From Owenia fusiformis (Eukaryota; Annelida; Polychaeta; Sabellida; Oweniidae): a stretch of DNA of 64,000 nucleotides. The DNA is taken from NCBI GenBank assembly GCA_903813345.2, contig CAIIXF020000004.1:20928477-20992476 (forward strand), written 5' to 3'. Position numbers and translations under genes: made by a program. This document shows, one piece after another, positions 1 to 42,779 of this stretch (within the stretch, counting starts at the first letter, position 1; the number at the start of each line of letters is the position of its first letter). Under the pieces are notes generated by a model, which worked only from the letters and a program-made list of their open reading frames with translations, made no database searches and had not been told where the DNA came from.

Positions 1-430
1 CTCTTAATTGCCTTTCATTTGAGTATAATAAAGCTATACTTCAGAAAGATGTAAAAATTTCTGTTTTCCTGACCCCCCATACACGGGCCCCTGGGGGTCA
101 GGATGAAAAACATGGAATATATGTGAAATACATAGATGTTGCGAATACAATACCAAAATTTCAAACAATAATATTAATTACTTTGGTTTAGAATGAAAAA
201 TTTACGATTTTTGCGAAAAAGTCCCGTCATTTTTAAAGCGGCGGCCATCTTGAAAAAATCCATTTTGAATTTTCTGAGGTACAAATCTGACAAATAATAC
301 CATAATTGTGATCTACTCCAAAATTCCTTCAATTTGAACCATTCGTGCTCAATAAACATGTGTATGCTTATAAAACAAATTAATTTCTTCTTCAGTCCGT
401 CCAAATATGGCTCAATAGACCCACCCCCGG

Positions 431-1161
431 ACCCATCCTCTGATCGGATTATTCTCTAAAGACGCGAAAGCCATTGGACCAATTGATGAACCTCTGCGGA
501 AGTACCATCGAACTCGTAATTATTCATTCTTTCAGTCTGTCTACATCCCTGATAGGGCTAGTGATCTTCATAGACCAACTGTTCTAAATGCCTCAAGTAC
601 TACATGTAATCAACAGGATAGACTCTATATACCAGTAAGAAAGAATAGGGACATTTGCAATAAAAGGCTACTCAAATCGAGATGACTTTTTTCTGAAAGG
701 GAAGTGGTGTCCACTCGGTGTTTCCCAAAAAAGAAAGACTGTACAGGCCCTTTTTTGTTGAACCAGGAGCAAAAATATACTCTGAATGTTAATGACATGA
801 GGTGTTAAAAAGGACTCCTCAAGGATATAAAAAACATGTGAAAAAAATTCATTTTCTGATGGGAAAGTGCTTCATCACACAGGTCCAATGCTACCCTGGA
901 GTTTTTGGAGATTCGAAATGACACCATCTCTAGCCCGGACAAATGGCTTACAGACAGTCCAGATGCCAATAATGTTGATTACCAAACCTGGGGACATCTA
1001 GAACATTTGGTATTTAAAGATACCCAGCCTATCAGGGATGTAGAGGAACTAAAAGAAAGAATAACTAGCAGTTGAATGGTACTTCCGCATACATCCATCA
1101 ATTATGCCATCAACCAATGGCTTCCGCATCTTAAGCGAATAATCTGATCAGAGGATGGGTT
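431..1161. mobile_element. Non-autonomous DNA element with ~24-bp terminal inverted repeats
   Basis: The left end (ACCCATCCTCTGATCGGATT from 431) is inverted at the right end (AATCTGATCAGAGGATGGGT, ending 1161). Sub-terminal blocks containing GGAAGTACCAT and CCATTGG also recur in inverted order. It interrupts a ~450-bp tandem repeat. No transposase reading frame is seen and I could not define a target-site duplication, so the superfamily is unassigned. Confidence 0.7.
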
Positions 1162-2238
1162 CAAAATATCAATTACCGAAATTCCAATCAATTATACTCA
1201 TTACTTTGGTTAAAATTGAAAAATTTAGATTTTAGAATTGCGAATTCCTGCAAATTAGCCATTTTGAATTTTCTGAGGTACAAATCTGAAAAATAATACA
1301 GTGTATTGTGATCTACTCCAAAATTCCTTCAATTTAAGTAATATATAGCCATCCGTTGAAGGGATCGAAAAGTTATTGCGAAATTGTACATTAGACAGCC
1401 ATTTTGAATTTTACGAGGCTCGAATCAGAAAAAAGATACAATATTTGCAATCTACTCTTAATTGCCTTTCATTTGAGTATAATAAAGCTATACTTCAGAA
1501 AGATGTAAAAATTTCTGTTTTCCTGACCCCCCATACACGGGCCCCTGGGGGTCAGGATGAAAAACATGGAATATATGTGAAATACATAGATGTTGCGAAT
1601 ACAATACCAAAATTTCAAACAATAATATTAATTACTTTGGTTTAGAATGAAAAATTTACGATTTTTGCGAAAAAGTCCCGTCATTTTTAAAGCGGCGGCC
1701 ATCTTGAAAAAATCCATTTTGAATTTTCTGAGGTACAAATCTGACAAATAATACCATAATTGTGATCTACTCCAAAATTCCTTCAATTTGAGTATTATAT
1801 AGCCATACTTTGAAGGGATCGAAAAATTATTGCGAAATCGTACATTAGACGGCCATTTTGAATTTTACGAGGCTTGAATCAGAAAAAAGATACAATATTT
1901 GCAATCTACTCTTAATTGCCTTTCATTTGAGTATAATAAAGCTATACTATAAATTTGTTGTTTTCCTGACCCCCATACACGGCCCCTGGGGGTCAGGATG
2001 AAAAACACGGAATATATGTGAAATAGATAGATGTTGCGAATATACTACCAAAATTTCAAACAATAATATTAATTACTTTGGTTTAGAATGAAAAATTTAT
2101 GATTTTTACGAAAAAGTCCCGTCATTTTTAAAGCGGCGGCCATCTTGGAAAAATTTTTTTTTGCGTAAAACTATTCATCAATATACATCTTTCCACCAAA
2201 TATGAAGAAAATCCGTCAACTAATATTTGAGTTATCTT

Positions 2239-2330
2239 CTGGACGGACGGACGGACTGACTGACTGACGGACGGACGGAGGGCTTCACTATATCCCTACC
2301 GAACTTCGTTCGTTGGGATAATTACTGGCT
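2239..2330. repeat. GGAC-rich microsatellite tail of a dispersed repeat
   Basis: Runs of GGAC/TGAC at 2252-2280 are followed by a block reading GGGCTTCACTATATCCCTAC. A similar GGAC-rich tract lies at 52449-52505, and an inverted relative (GGAGGGATATAGGGAAC followed by GTCTGTCTGTCTG) at 56689-56740. This suggests one repeat family with a degenerate four-base tail. Confidence 0.5.
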
Positions 2331-2408
2331 ATTCACTTCTACAAGTCCATGATCATTAATGAAACTGTTAATATCGTTCACATTTTATGTAAATATTTAC
2401 ACCATATT

Positions 2409-2509
2409 CAGGCCCATAGCCAGGGGGGTTCGCAAAATTGTCAAATGTGAACCCCCATGGAAATTTTTGAAAACTGGACCCCCCTTGGCAAATCCTGGCT
2501 ACGGGCCTG
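2409..2509. mobile_element. 101-bp MITE with CAGGCCC termini
   Basis: Left end CAGGCCCATAGCCAGGGGGG and right end CCTGGCTACGGGCCTG are imperfect inverted repeats of about 20 bp. A direct repeat ATATT flanks both sides (2404-2408 and 2510-2514), consistent with a target-site duplication. The element is too short to code. Confidence 0.7.
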
Positions 2510-2615
2510 ATATTGTCCAACCTTTATACATTTGTACATCCACATTTTTCAGATTTTTTAAATGTCTTATTTGTGAGAATGCATAACTAAAATGTACCTT
2601 TAAATGAAAACTAAC

Positions 2616-5600
2616 CTCATATCAGCATTGAAATAATAGAAGTAATCATGTTCTGGTATCGGAGATATCTGCTCTAGAAAGGCTTCAGGTGTGAGACTTG
2701 GTGGCAATCGTCTTATGACAACCTAAAAATAGAAGAATTGAGACGATATTACACAATGAAATTGAGCAGACAACACAATGGTATATATTTCTTAATACAT
2801 ATCTTTCTCCATTTCTCTTGAAAGCCCATGCTACAACAAAGGTTCTGGGGTTCATTTTTCAAATCACCCCATAACTACTGTACTTGTTTATTGAAATCTT
2901 CCAGTTGAAAAATGTCAGAGGTTGATAAAGCTGAATTTTATCTAAATAACCACTAATCTGGCTTATTTTCAATAGCTGTAGCTTTATTAATATACCCACG
3001 CCTCGTCTTATTCTCTGGTACATGTACCTGTTATATCAGTTTAAACATGGGTTTTCAAGCACATGGTTTAAATGACGTTGTTTCGTTCCTGTTACATGTC
3101 AACTCAGTTTCATGCTGCCAACTCAGTTTTTCGTACCTGTCATCTCAATTATCCAATGAAGGGCTGTTAGTTCATTCAACAATCAAGATCACAACATTTT
3201 TTACTTCAACCAATCACAATTGTCTGTAGATAATATTTCTGGAAATTTATCCAGATTTCATACTATATCGTTTTGACGGACAAGTTTCAACTTGAACTTG
3301 AATTGAGCCTTTCATGGTTGACTCTTTAATCGAGAAGGTACGAAAATATGTACTTAAAAAGCCCTCAAAAAGAACAAAATTTGATTGGTCAATGTTTGTT
3401 CGTTCATTTTACGAGAGCTAAATAAAATGCAAACATCCGAGCATCGAACAAACATTCCATTTTCGCACTTGTTCGGTAATATAAGGTATCATAACTTCCG
3501 GAAATAACAAGCCAGGAAGAACATTTTTGGGATTTTTACAGTTCGTTTACATTTCTTGTATAACTGTACTTATTGTTGATCGGACGGAAAGATAAGCTGA
3601 TGTAGTTACATTGGAGTTTGTTTACTACCATTTGGAAGGCACTTGAGGGTCCCATTCATCAGGTAACACTAATATATCGAAGTTAAGTTCTTAACTTTTT
3701 TAACACGTAACAAGGAGTAGAAGATCAATCGTTTCTGTTCATTTTTCCTGTATAATTCCTTATGGGAATATGAACGAATATATCGATTGAAAAATAGGTG
3801 TGAAAATCTCGATGTTAAACCTATGGGGGAAAACAAGGAAGTATGAATTTGTTTCTCCGCAAACTGCATCATGGCAAATATTCCAGGGGAAATATGTTGA
3901 CCTTATAAGGAGAATCTTTGCATCTTCTCTTTTGAAGAGAGAATAACGAATACGACAATTGACGTTGAATGAGTGTGATTGTTTGCTCTACCGAGTTGAC
4001 AGAATTTTGAGTCAGCCGTGTTCAGTCGTAAGATTGTCTTGCTTCGTTTTAGTTCAACAAGTTAAACCCAATACCACGGCTTTCATTTATTAATCTGAAT
4101 GTTCTTGTTGCCGTGATTGGGTTTAACTTCCGCGCTATCCTTTCATCTGTTGCAAATTCTCACTATCAGTTATTAATTAAACGCGCATGAAATTCCATGC
4201 GCTGCCGTAGACCACCATTAAATATTTTGCATCAAAGGCCGAATAGGCACGGATGTTAAACCTAGGGCGGGCCACAAGATACAGTTGGGGACATAAATAA
4301 ATGACAGGTGGATTTGCTGAAGTGAGGATTTCCCATGTTAAAAATAAGAGAATTTACAAGAGGCCATACATCAGTGGATGAGATTATACAAAATGTAAAA
4401 TATACAAATTTTAAGGGATATGTATCTAGACAATATTGGAAATTATGGGCTTTCAGACCACCATAATTAGGAAATGGTGATCGAAAATCGACCTGTCATT
4501 TATTTTTGTCCCCAACTGTATGTCATTTAAAGAAATAAGGCCCAGACTAGGTTAACTCGTTGAACTACAGTTGGGGACATAAATAAATGACAGGTGGATT
4601 TGCTGAAGTGAGGATTTCCCATGTTAAAAAGAGAATTTACAAGAGGCCATACATCAGTGGTTGAGATTATACAAAATGTAAAATATACAAATTTTAAGGG
4701 ATATATATCTAGACAATATTGGAAATTATGGGCTTTCAGACCACCATAATTTTACAATTTCTTAAGAATCTCGCTAATGAAATTATAATTTTATTAACGA
4801 GATCTTATTAAGAGTTCATATCGCATAATAACCCTTATTATCGGATTCCAGCTGTTAGTAGTATTAATTTGAATAAATTAAAACTGAGTAGTACAGCTGA
4901 GTGGACATGTATATGCACCGATAACTAGGTCTATTGCTTAGATGCCAACTTAATATTCTGAAACCATTGAAAAACTCACCTTACTATGAGTAAACTTCAG
5001 TGAATTCTTTGACTAAGAAAACAACTACATCCACTGCTTGTGAGATGTCCAATTTATCCCTAAATCTTTGTGGGATGCAAAGTTAAAATAAAGTCCTTGT
5101 GTAGTATAGGATATAAACCTTTCACTGTTTGTGAGATTAAAACTTTAAAAAACTTTCATTACAACTTTGAGAGTGTAAAAATCCAGATACATAATATTTG
5201 ACTTGATGAAGATTGTTGAATGTTAATTCTATCCTTCATAACTCAGTTGTCTGTGGTTATGTTCTGAAATAACACAAAACTGTGTTTTAGTGACAATTAA
5301 CGACTGGGTGGGCGAGGGGGGAATATATGAACTCTTAATAAGATCTCGTTAATAAAATTATAATTTCATTAGCGAGATTCTTAAGAAATTGTAAAATTTC
5401 TATTACACTCATCTTATTAAGAGTTCATATCGCATGTTTAAAGTAACATGACCTCAGAACAACTGATCTAAATCCTTTAATTTCCTTTATCAGTTTAACA
5501 GATTGTAAAATTGTTAAGCATTCAGTTAATTTGCATTTCCCATCACTTGGTTTGTAGATATATCGAATGTTCAAGTTTATGGTACTGTTACTGCATACCT

Positions 5601-8600
5601 GGTTAAATATGTCTTTCAAATGTACTTAAATGTATTTATTAAATATCTATCTATTATTATTATTCTATAAAATTAAGACCTTTATGTATTGTTATAGAAA
5701 CTGCTAATGTGTATGTATATGAGATGTTTTACTGGATATGTACATGCATGGCATCGCATGACATTTGACAAGGATAATTTAAACTTCCTTCTTATGATTC
5801 CCTTCCACTACTAGTAGTTTGTTTCAGATGTTTCTGGTATTTTCTAAATGCTAGTACAACATCATTAAATGGATTCTCATGAAAAAACTTGAAACCCCAA
5901 TTTTATGTGTTGACATTCTGTCTTTGACAACCATCCAATGGCATGTTATTTCAGAGGCCCTGGGATACATGCTTGAAATAGACATTAACATGACTTATTG
6001 TGTACTTTCAGTTGAGAATTCTGTTCTGACCCGAATGTTCAATGTGAGATACAGTACGACCTTATTCACTTCCCAAGTTTCATTTATTTTATTTAGTGGG
6101 TTTCCATTGTAAAAGTTTCCATAAAATCAACCAGAACATGGTATTGACTTACCTATCTATGGTTCCATTATATGCTAATTTTGCAGACTTTAAGTATCGA
6201 GAAACGAATAGCACATACCTGATTTGACATTTCAGTTAGGATATTGGCTAAATTTGTATCAGAGGCTAAATATTAATGTCATGTTTATTAGAACGTGCAG
6301 CATACCCATGTTTTTTAGGGGTCCTTGGAAGTAATTTAAGTACTTTCTTTACTTGATTTAATGAACATACATGTTTTGCCAGTTTGTCACAGAAACCTCT
6401 AGTTTCAAACTTGAGGATGATAATTTGGACACCGTTAGTGTTATGTAGCTTCTTTTTTTATAAAGGCTGTAAGATTAGATATTAGTAATTTCATATGGTT
6501 TGGCAATAAGATGGGCATACAGACCAACATTTCCAACAATTATAGATACCGCAGAGCCATTTGCCACATTGGGGCTATAAGAGCCATATCTGTGCATTTT
6601 TTCTGTCTCACTTTAATCAGTAATCGGCTGATTTAAGAAATTGGAGGAAAGTTATTTGACTGTTTATTCTGAATAAATATGTCAACTTCCAGAGTTTCTG
6701 GGTTTAGTTTCCACCTGAAATATTAATTTTCTACTGGTCGACAAAATCAATTTATCTGGACCTTAAAACTTTCAATTAGGAAAAATCTCCCAATCTTATT
6801 TCTAGTTTGATGCATCGAGGAATTTCTCTAGGTTTGATCTGACATTCAATTCTGATTCCTTGGAAGATATTATACGGTAATAATGATATCTCTGGCAAAG
6901 GTATCTGAACGATCTTGCATTGCTTTTAATATTTCTAGCCATCTCGTTCCCCACATTTTGTTCACATAATGTCATCGTGGTTTTCTTGTTAATTTTATAT
7001 AACATTGTCTAAGTTTTGTGAATACTTTCACTACCATATCCATGGCTTTCATTCATATGAAACAATTTCTTGTTTAATCTATTTCCCCTTAGCTACTGTC
7101 CCGTCAGACTTGAACTTTAGCCAAACAGGCTGCTTTTTTGTTGTTATTGTAATTATTGATTTGGATAACACTATTAGTATTCTGAATTTCGACTTCTTGG
7201 ACCAATCACTATCAAATTTTGAATTCATTTTTTTGTGAGTTATTTTGGCAATCAATGCATACATGTAGGACTGCTTTGACCTTTGCAAGTGTCAATAAAT
7301 GTAGAGGTTCAATATACAGATTACAGACTAAAGTACAATTCAAAAGTATCTCAATAACTTGAGTAAGATTACTGACTAGGGTTGATTCTATCCCTACAAA
7401 GTCTTTGCGAGAATTTTGATAGAAACTATCATCTATTAAGGCCTTCAAGTTCATCTCAATTGTATTGATCACAAACCTACAAAGCTCCATTTTATGATGG
7501 GAAAAATGCAACAATAGGCTTTTCCCCATTTATCAGAAACTTCAGTTTGAAACAAATATTTCACTAACTTGAAATCATGTTCATGAGTAGCAGATAGGCG
7601 AGAGGTTAATGACATCAGAGAATCAATAAAAGATTCAAAACCAAATTAAATATTCCACAATAGTGCTTATGGTATTTTCACGAGTTTGAGGGAAGCAAGG
7701 TCCATAGTAATGATCTCAAATGATGTTATATCATTCAACAGAGCTATTTCCTGTGCCTCAAATGTATGCTTATGGTCATATAAGCATCCTTAGCATGGAC
7801 TTTCACCATCGGTAATTGTTTGGCCATCTCATGTTTCTTAGAGTTACCATGTCTTCCATTTTGAAATATTCATACCAACTAAATGGTTAAGGTTTAGATT
7901 TTTTAGAGTTTAGATTGAGAACGAGTCCCTGGGAACAATCCTCTTTCTCCTGTAACAATATGTGACACAGAAATTGATCTATGCTTGACTTTGCTTTTCT
8001 GTTGCATGTTTAAGAGTTAAATTAATCTCCTGTTTTTAAAGGATGGACAAAACATCCGATTGCTTAAAATCGCAGTTTTTAGAAATATTAAAGCTGCTTT
8101 CCATTTAGAAAACTTAAGCTATATTGTTATCATTTCTCAGAATCTCTGGTTACCTTGACCATACTTCATATTTCTATGTAGGTGACTTTGAAACTTCAAA
8201 AAGTATATGTAATTTACCTAAGTTTCTGTTTTAGTGAACTTCCAGATTGTTTTTTCTAGATCTGATGTTATGTTAAAACATTCATCTTTTATAGATCCAT
8301 TTTGGTTTAATTTTAAAAATAAAATTGACGTACCTGTCATTGGACAAGGATTTTTCTACAGCCTAAGTTGTGCTGGAGCGACATCGTCTATAATGACATT
8401 GTTTGTCATGACTTCTAGCTGTATAGCTATTGGCAGCTGACAGTTTCTGCTTTCACTGGCCTATTCAAAAGGCTGTCAAATACTTGTATTTATAATCTAT
8501 TGAACGATTTTGATCTAGAAAAATATGTTTTCATGTCTTTGACAAAATCTTTGTTGAGTCATCACCAAACAATTCTTTTGCCCAGCTTGGGGTATTCTCT

Positions 8601-11348
8601 TTTTGGTTAGGTAATGGTATGAAGACAGAAAATTCTCCAATTCACTCTTGAAAATGAAAATTTGAAGCATGAAGCTTGTTTCAACTACAGTAGTTGGTTA
8701 TGGGAAATCCTTGTTTAGCAACAATAGCTGTTTTAATCAAAATATTGTACGAGTATTGTCATTTGATCTAGGGCTGTTAACCCGATTTCCATGGATAAAG
8801 AGCTTTATTTCAGGAAGTCCATGTGACACACATTACCAGTATTGCATATGCCATTTCCCATTTTGCAATTGTAGATTTCTATCTGCTTTGGGACTAGGAA
8901 CATTTTTAGTTCATTTACTTTCTAGATAGCTTATTTGCTCTAGCCTTTTCTTCATATTTTGATATCTACTAGGATTAGGGCTGCCATCATTAGTCGGAAC
9001 GTCGACTTGTCAGTCAAAATGCAAGTTCGACAACGAAGTCGACAAAAATTCCCGTCATGTCGACAGCAAACGATATCAATACTTACTTGAAAATATCCAA
9101 ATGGCCCCAATACATTTCAATACACATTTCAACGTGTTATGTGCGCGTATTCTGCGGAAATATTGTTCACATTCATTTCATTTTCAAAAAATAAATTCAC
9201 CCGGAAGTTCCCTTCATGACTTCTCTTCTCTCTTGCGAGACGTTGTACGAGATTTCGCCCGAGCAGTCGAAATAAATCCCGGTCGAAACATTGCAGGTAT
9301 TTGTCCCATTTTCGTCTATAATATTCTATTAACTTGGCATTTAGTAACAATATTAGGCAATTACATACCAATATGAATATAAGTTATATGAAGCTTTTCC
9401 CCGATAGATTTGGAAAAAACGAACCAACAACACAGAAATAATTTTTCTTTTTTTCCCGATGATTTTTTCTCCCTGGAAAGTTCGATTGTCGACAATATTT
9501 TCGACAGCAGAGTTCGACTGTCGACACTGACATTTGAGTTCGATGGCAGCCCTAACTAGGATAATGTTTTTGACCAATATTTATGGACAGATTTTACATG
9601 CTTGTCTGTTATCTTCAATTCAGACTTGTTTCAAAAAATGAGTCAAACATATTGAACATATAGACCGCTGATAAACAGAACATGAATCTATAAGCACTAG
9701 ATTACTAGAACTTGAATCAAAACAAAAATGATTCTATTAATTTGAACCTACTATGAGGCTTTGGATATGCTCGCTGAAACTGTAATATGACCTCTAATAT
9801 GACTATTATTCTGATGGCGGCTCATTTTGAACCTTGGTCAAACTTTGGTTTATAGGCCTTGAACTTTGGTCATTTGGACCTTTGGTGTGTGCATTCAGAC
9901 ATAAACAGTGGTCATTTAGACCTAAAATGTGTTCATTTAGAAATAACATGTGGTCATTCAGACCTAAACTGTGGTCATTCAGACCTAAACTGTGGTCATT
10001 AAGACCTAAACTGTGGTCATTTAGACCTAAATTGTGGTCATTTAGACCTAACATGTGGTCATCTAGACCTTGACTGTGGTCATTATAGACCATGGTCATT
10101 TAGACCTACAGTATTCAAACTTCCAACTTGAAAAATCATAATATTTCCCTACCTGTCCAAATACATTATTTCAGGAGCACTAGGGGCCGTACTAATGGTT
10201 CATAAGTCCAAACAAATGTAGCTAGACTAGTAAATAAAGTTCCAAAAAACTGCAAACAAATGACTGTTGAAAAAATTCAACAAGTCGAGCAGATCATCTG
10301 AACTAAAATCCATGTGCTATTTACAGCTATGTACAAATAGCCTAGTCTCCTATAAAGGTGTGTTTCCGTTGGCAGCTAAGCAAAAATAGACCTATAGTGC
10401 TGATATATAATAATATAGGGTGCGTTTTCAAACTAAACAGAGTGCTCCTACCAAAATGAATTTGCCTACATACGCCTGAAACTCTTATCTGATAGATAGA
10501 ATGCACAAATAAAACAAAAGTTTTGCTATTATAGGTAAAAAGTTCTCTTGAAATTTCGAAGTGATTTTACCTGTTAATTCTGTCCATGGTCCGCCATTTT
10601 TGGGGAAGTTACACTGAAACGCAAACTCCATGAAACGAAACGAAATCACTAGAAAAAAACATGGCACACATTGTGCGCATGTGCAGCAAAGTTGAGACCA
10701 ATTAGATTATTTGATTATTTGCGCACGTGAATTATTTGCTTCTGAGCACTCACAAGCTTACCACAATAAACAAACCTGGCAGAGACTACCCTTAGCCTAC
10801 TTCATTTTGGCCAAATTTCAGCTCAAACTCGTGACAAATGCATTATGCATACGCTGGTGTGAAGCCTTGGAGACACTCATTTTGGTAAATATGATTTATT
10901 GGGTATACTTTTCTGCAGTTTGTGGGAGTTTGGGACATTAAATGTTAAAATTGAAGAAAATATGCCAATTAAACGACTGATCAATTAATATATACCAGCA
11001 CTTTAGTTATCGGTGCATATACATGTCCACTCAGCTGTACTACTCAGTTTTAATTTATTCAAATTAATACTACTAACAGCTGGAATCCGATAATAAGGGT
11101 TATTATGCGATATGAACTCTTAATAAGATGAGTGTAATAGAAATTAGGAAAGGGTGATCGAAAATCGACCTGTCATTTATTTTTGTCCCCAACTGTAGAT
11201 CTAGCTTCGTTTGTGAACTTCCAAAAAAATGAATCCTTACTTTTGATGGCATAGCATCTTTATCCCTTTTCTCTTTTGGCTTCTTTTCTTCGACCTTTGT
11301 GGTCTTGGGGGTTCCATCACGAACCTCATTTACGACTCTTTGTGTCAT
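2616..11348 (-). CDS. UPF3: UPF3 (regulator of nonsense transcripts 3), first two coding exons, partial
   Basis: Coding exons on the minus strand: 11241-11348 (36 codons, ATG at 11346-11348, donor GTAAGG) and 2616-2722 (35 codons plus 2 nt, acceptor TTTTAG, donor GTTAGT). The joined product begins with a charged Lys/Glu-rich leader and enters the Smg4/UPF3 RNP-like domain at residue 37 with KVVIRRLPPSLTPEAF and then PEHDYFYYF, which are hallmark UPF3A/B motifs. UPF3 family proteins bind UPF2 and link the exon-junction complex to nonsense-mediated decay. The remaining exons should lie left of position 1; none is visible in 1-2615. Intron 1 (2723-11240) is bloated by nested insertions. The start is 211 bp from the divergent cullin-4 start. 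One gene or the UPF3A/UPF3B ancestor cannot be distinguished here. Confidence 0.88.
3055..3300. repeat. Dispersed repeat, copy 1 (partner at 12170-12430)
   Basis: Shared phrases with 12170-12430 in the same order: GTCAACT(C/T)AGTTTCATGC, CAACTCAGTTTTT, CATCTCAATTATCCA, and a GG(A/T)AATTTA block. The copies are diverged and have no reading frame in common. Family unknown. Confidence 0.5.
4061..4130. repeat. Short hairpin
   Basis: GTTAAACCCAATACCACGG is followed 30 bp later by CCGTGATTGGGTTTAAC, giving an imperfect stem of about 18 bp. It may be a tiny fold-back element. No other support. Confidence 0.45.
4282..4518. mobile_element. Intact Tc1/mariner-type MITE, TA-flanked
   Basis: Termini CAGTTGGGGACATAAATAAA and its inverse at 4490-4518 (TTTATTTTTGTCCCCAACTG) form long inverted repeats, flanked by TA at 4280-4281 and 4519-4520. 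It is 237 bp with no coding capacity. A second copy of the same family starts at 4568 but is split (see the 4568-4751 entry). Confidence 0.85.
4568..4751. mobile_element. Left half of a second MITE copy, split by a 6.4-kb insertion
   Basis: This stretch matches the intact MITE at 4282-4518 from its left TIR to ...CCACCATAATT, then stops abruptly. The missing right part (TTAGGAAAGGGTGATCG ... GTCCCCAACTG) is found at 11143-11195, followed by TA. The two halves reconstruct one element, which dates the intervening 4752-11142 block as a later insertion. AATT is present at both break points and may be a 4-bp target duplication. Confidence 0.8.
6480..8700 (-). pseudogene. Unidentified minus-strand coding-like remnants inside the 6.4-kb insertion
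   Basis: Several short open stretches on the minus strand read like diverged protein rather than random sequence. Examples are about 32 codons at 6480-6575 (containing VSIIVGNVGLYAHLIAKPY), 105 codons at 7212-7529 and about 32 codons near 7690-7780 (containing TFEAQEIALLNDITSFEI). They lie in different frames separated by stops. I recognise no family. An eroded transposon protein is the simplest reading, because the block is bounded by inverted repeats. Chance open frames in AT-rich DNA remain possible. Confidence 0.25.
8976..9554. mobile_element. hAT-type non-autonomous element with perfect 8-bp TSD
   Basis: Termini TAGGGCTGCCATC (8976) and GATGGCAGCCCTA (ending 9554) are perfect 13-bp inverted repeats. 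The 8-bp direct repeat ACTAGGAT flanks both sides (8968-8975 and 9555-9562). Eight-bp duplications are characteristic of hAT transposition. Sub-terminal GTCGAC-rich repeats (9000-9060 and 9485-9530) resemble transposase-binding clusters. No transposase ORF. Confidence 0.9.
9834..10106. repeat. 21-bp minisatellite
   Basis: About 13 copies of a unit close to GTGGTCATTTAGACCTAAACT. The unit is a multiple of three, so both strands stay open and give low-complexity ORFs; these are not genes. Confidence 0.9.
10720..10965. repeat. Dispersed repeat family member (inverted relative of 34475-34745)
   Basis: Shares, in inverse orientation, TGTCTCCAAGGCTTCA(T/C)ACC, the TTTGGGACATTAAATGTTAAAATT block and GTGCTCAGAAGC with 34475-34745. 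Shorter relatives lie at 46475-46550 and 49718-49965. No reading frame is conserved. Probably a SINE or MITE family. Confidence 0.7.
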
Positions 11349-11559
11349 TACGACCCTAAATTATTGGAAATCATGCATGAATATTGCGGCTGCTAGTATT
11401 TGCAAATTTCCAGAAACGCGACGCCCTCTGGCGGAAATCTCTTTCTAGACGAGAATTTGGACGAGAGTTCGCCATATTGACTTTTCTGACAAAAAATATT
11501 TTTGTCACTCACTTTTAGGGTGAAAATAAGTGATATAAAGGATCGCATCCAAGGAATGC
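11349..11559. promoter_or_regulatory. Divergent UPF3/CUL4 promoter region
   Basis: Only 211 bp separate the two start codons of divergently transcribed housekeeping genes, so both 5' UTRs and core promoters must fit here or begin inside it. Sequence is locally less AT-rich (GACGCCCTCTGGCGGAAAT near 11420) than the flanks. No clear TATA box, as expected for housekeeping promoters. A short out-of-frame ATG at 11556 overlaps the cullin-4 start. Transcription start sites cannot be placed from sequence alone. Confidence 0.6.
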
Positions 11560-42634
<31,075 letters not shown>

Positions 42635-42779
42635 CATAAGCTCCACTAGACACATGAGGATTGTAATATAAGGCCAGGAGGAGGAGATACGAGGAGTGTT
42701 CAAAGATTATCAAAGCAGCCACATGTTCATCTGAAATTCTGCACCACTCTACTATGTCCCTATGTTTGTATACCCTATG

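Larger units (their letters stand above)
1..2330. repeat. Array of ~450-bp tandem repeat units
   Basis: Near-identical blocks begin at about 1, 1457 and 1909 (spacing 452 bp between the last two), with a partial block at 1170-1330. Each unit carries a short C-rich/G-rich hairpin (CTGACCCCC ... GGGGTCAG, e.g. 1523-1557) and the phrase AGCGGCGGCCATCTTG. The first block is interrupted at 431-1161 by a separate TIR element. The last unit runs into a GGAC-rich tail at 2241-2280. No coding potential is recognised. The function is unknown; it looks like a local satellite or the internal part of a dispersed repeat. Confidence 0.85.
4752..11142. mobile_element. 6.4-kb nested insertion bounded by 125-bp inverted repeats
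   Basis: Positions 4803-4927 are the inverse of 11004-11128 over 125 bp (for example TATCGCATAATAACCC against GGGTTATTATGCGATA). A second, inner relation joins 4752-4818 with 5330-5396 as inverted repeats, and 5397-5438 repeats the outer end in direct orientation, so the left part holds a smaller related element (4752-5396) abutting a larger one (5397-11142). The block sits inside UPF3 intron 1 and splits a MITE. It contains a hAT-like MITE, a minisatellite and coding-like debris, but no recognisable transposase. Confidence 0.65.

Noticed and set aside
1-2615. Further UPF3 exons
   Set aside because: Minus-strand translation shows only repeats; no segment continues the UPF3 domain, so the next exon is taken to be outside the window.
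9806-10099. Open frames on both strands
   Set aside because: A 21-bp minisatellite; repetition alone explains the open frames.
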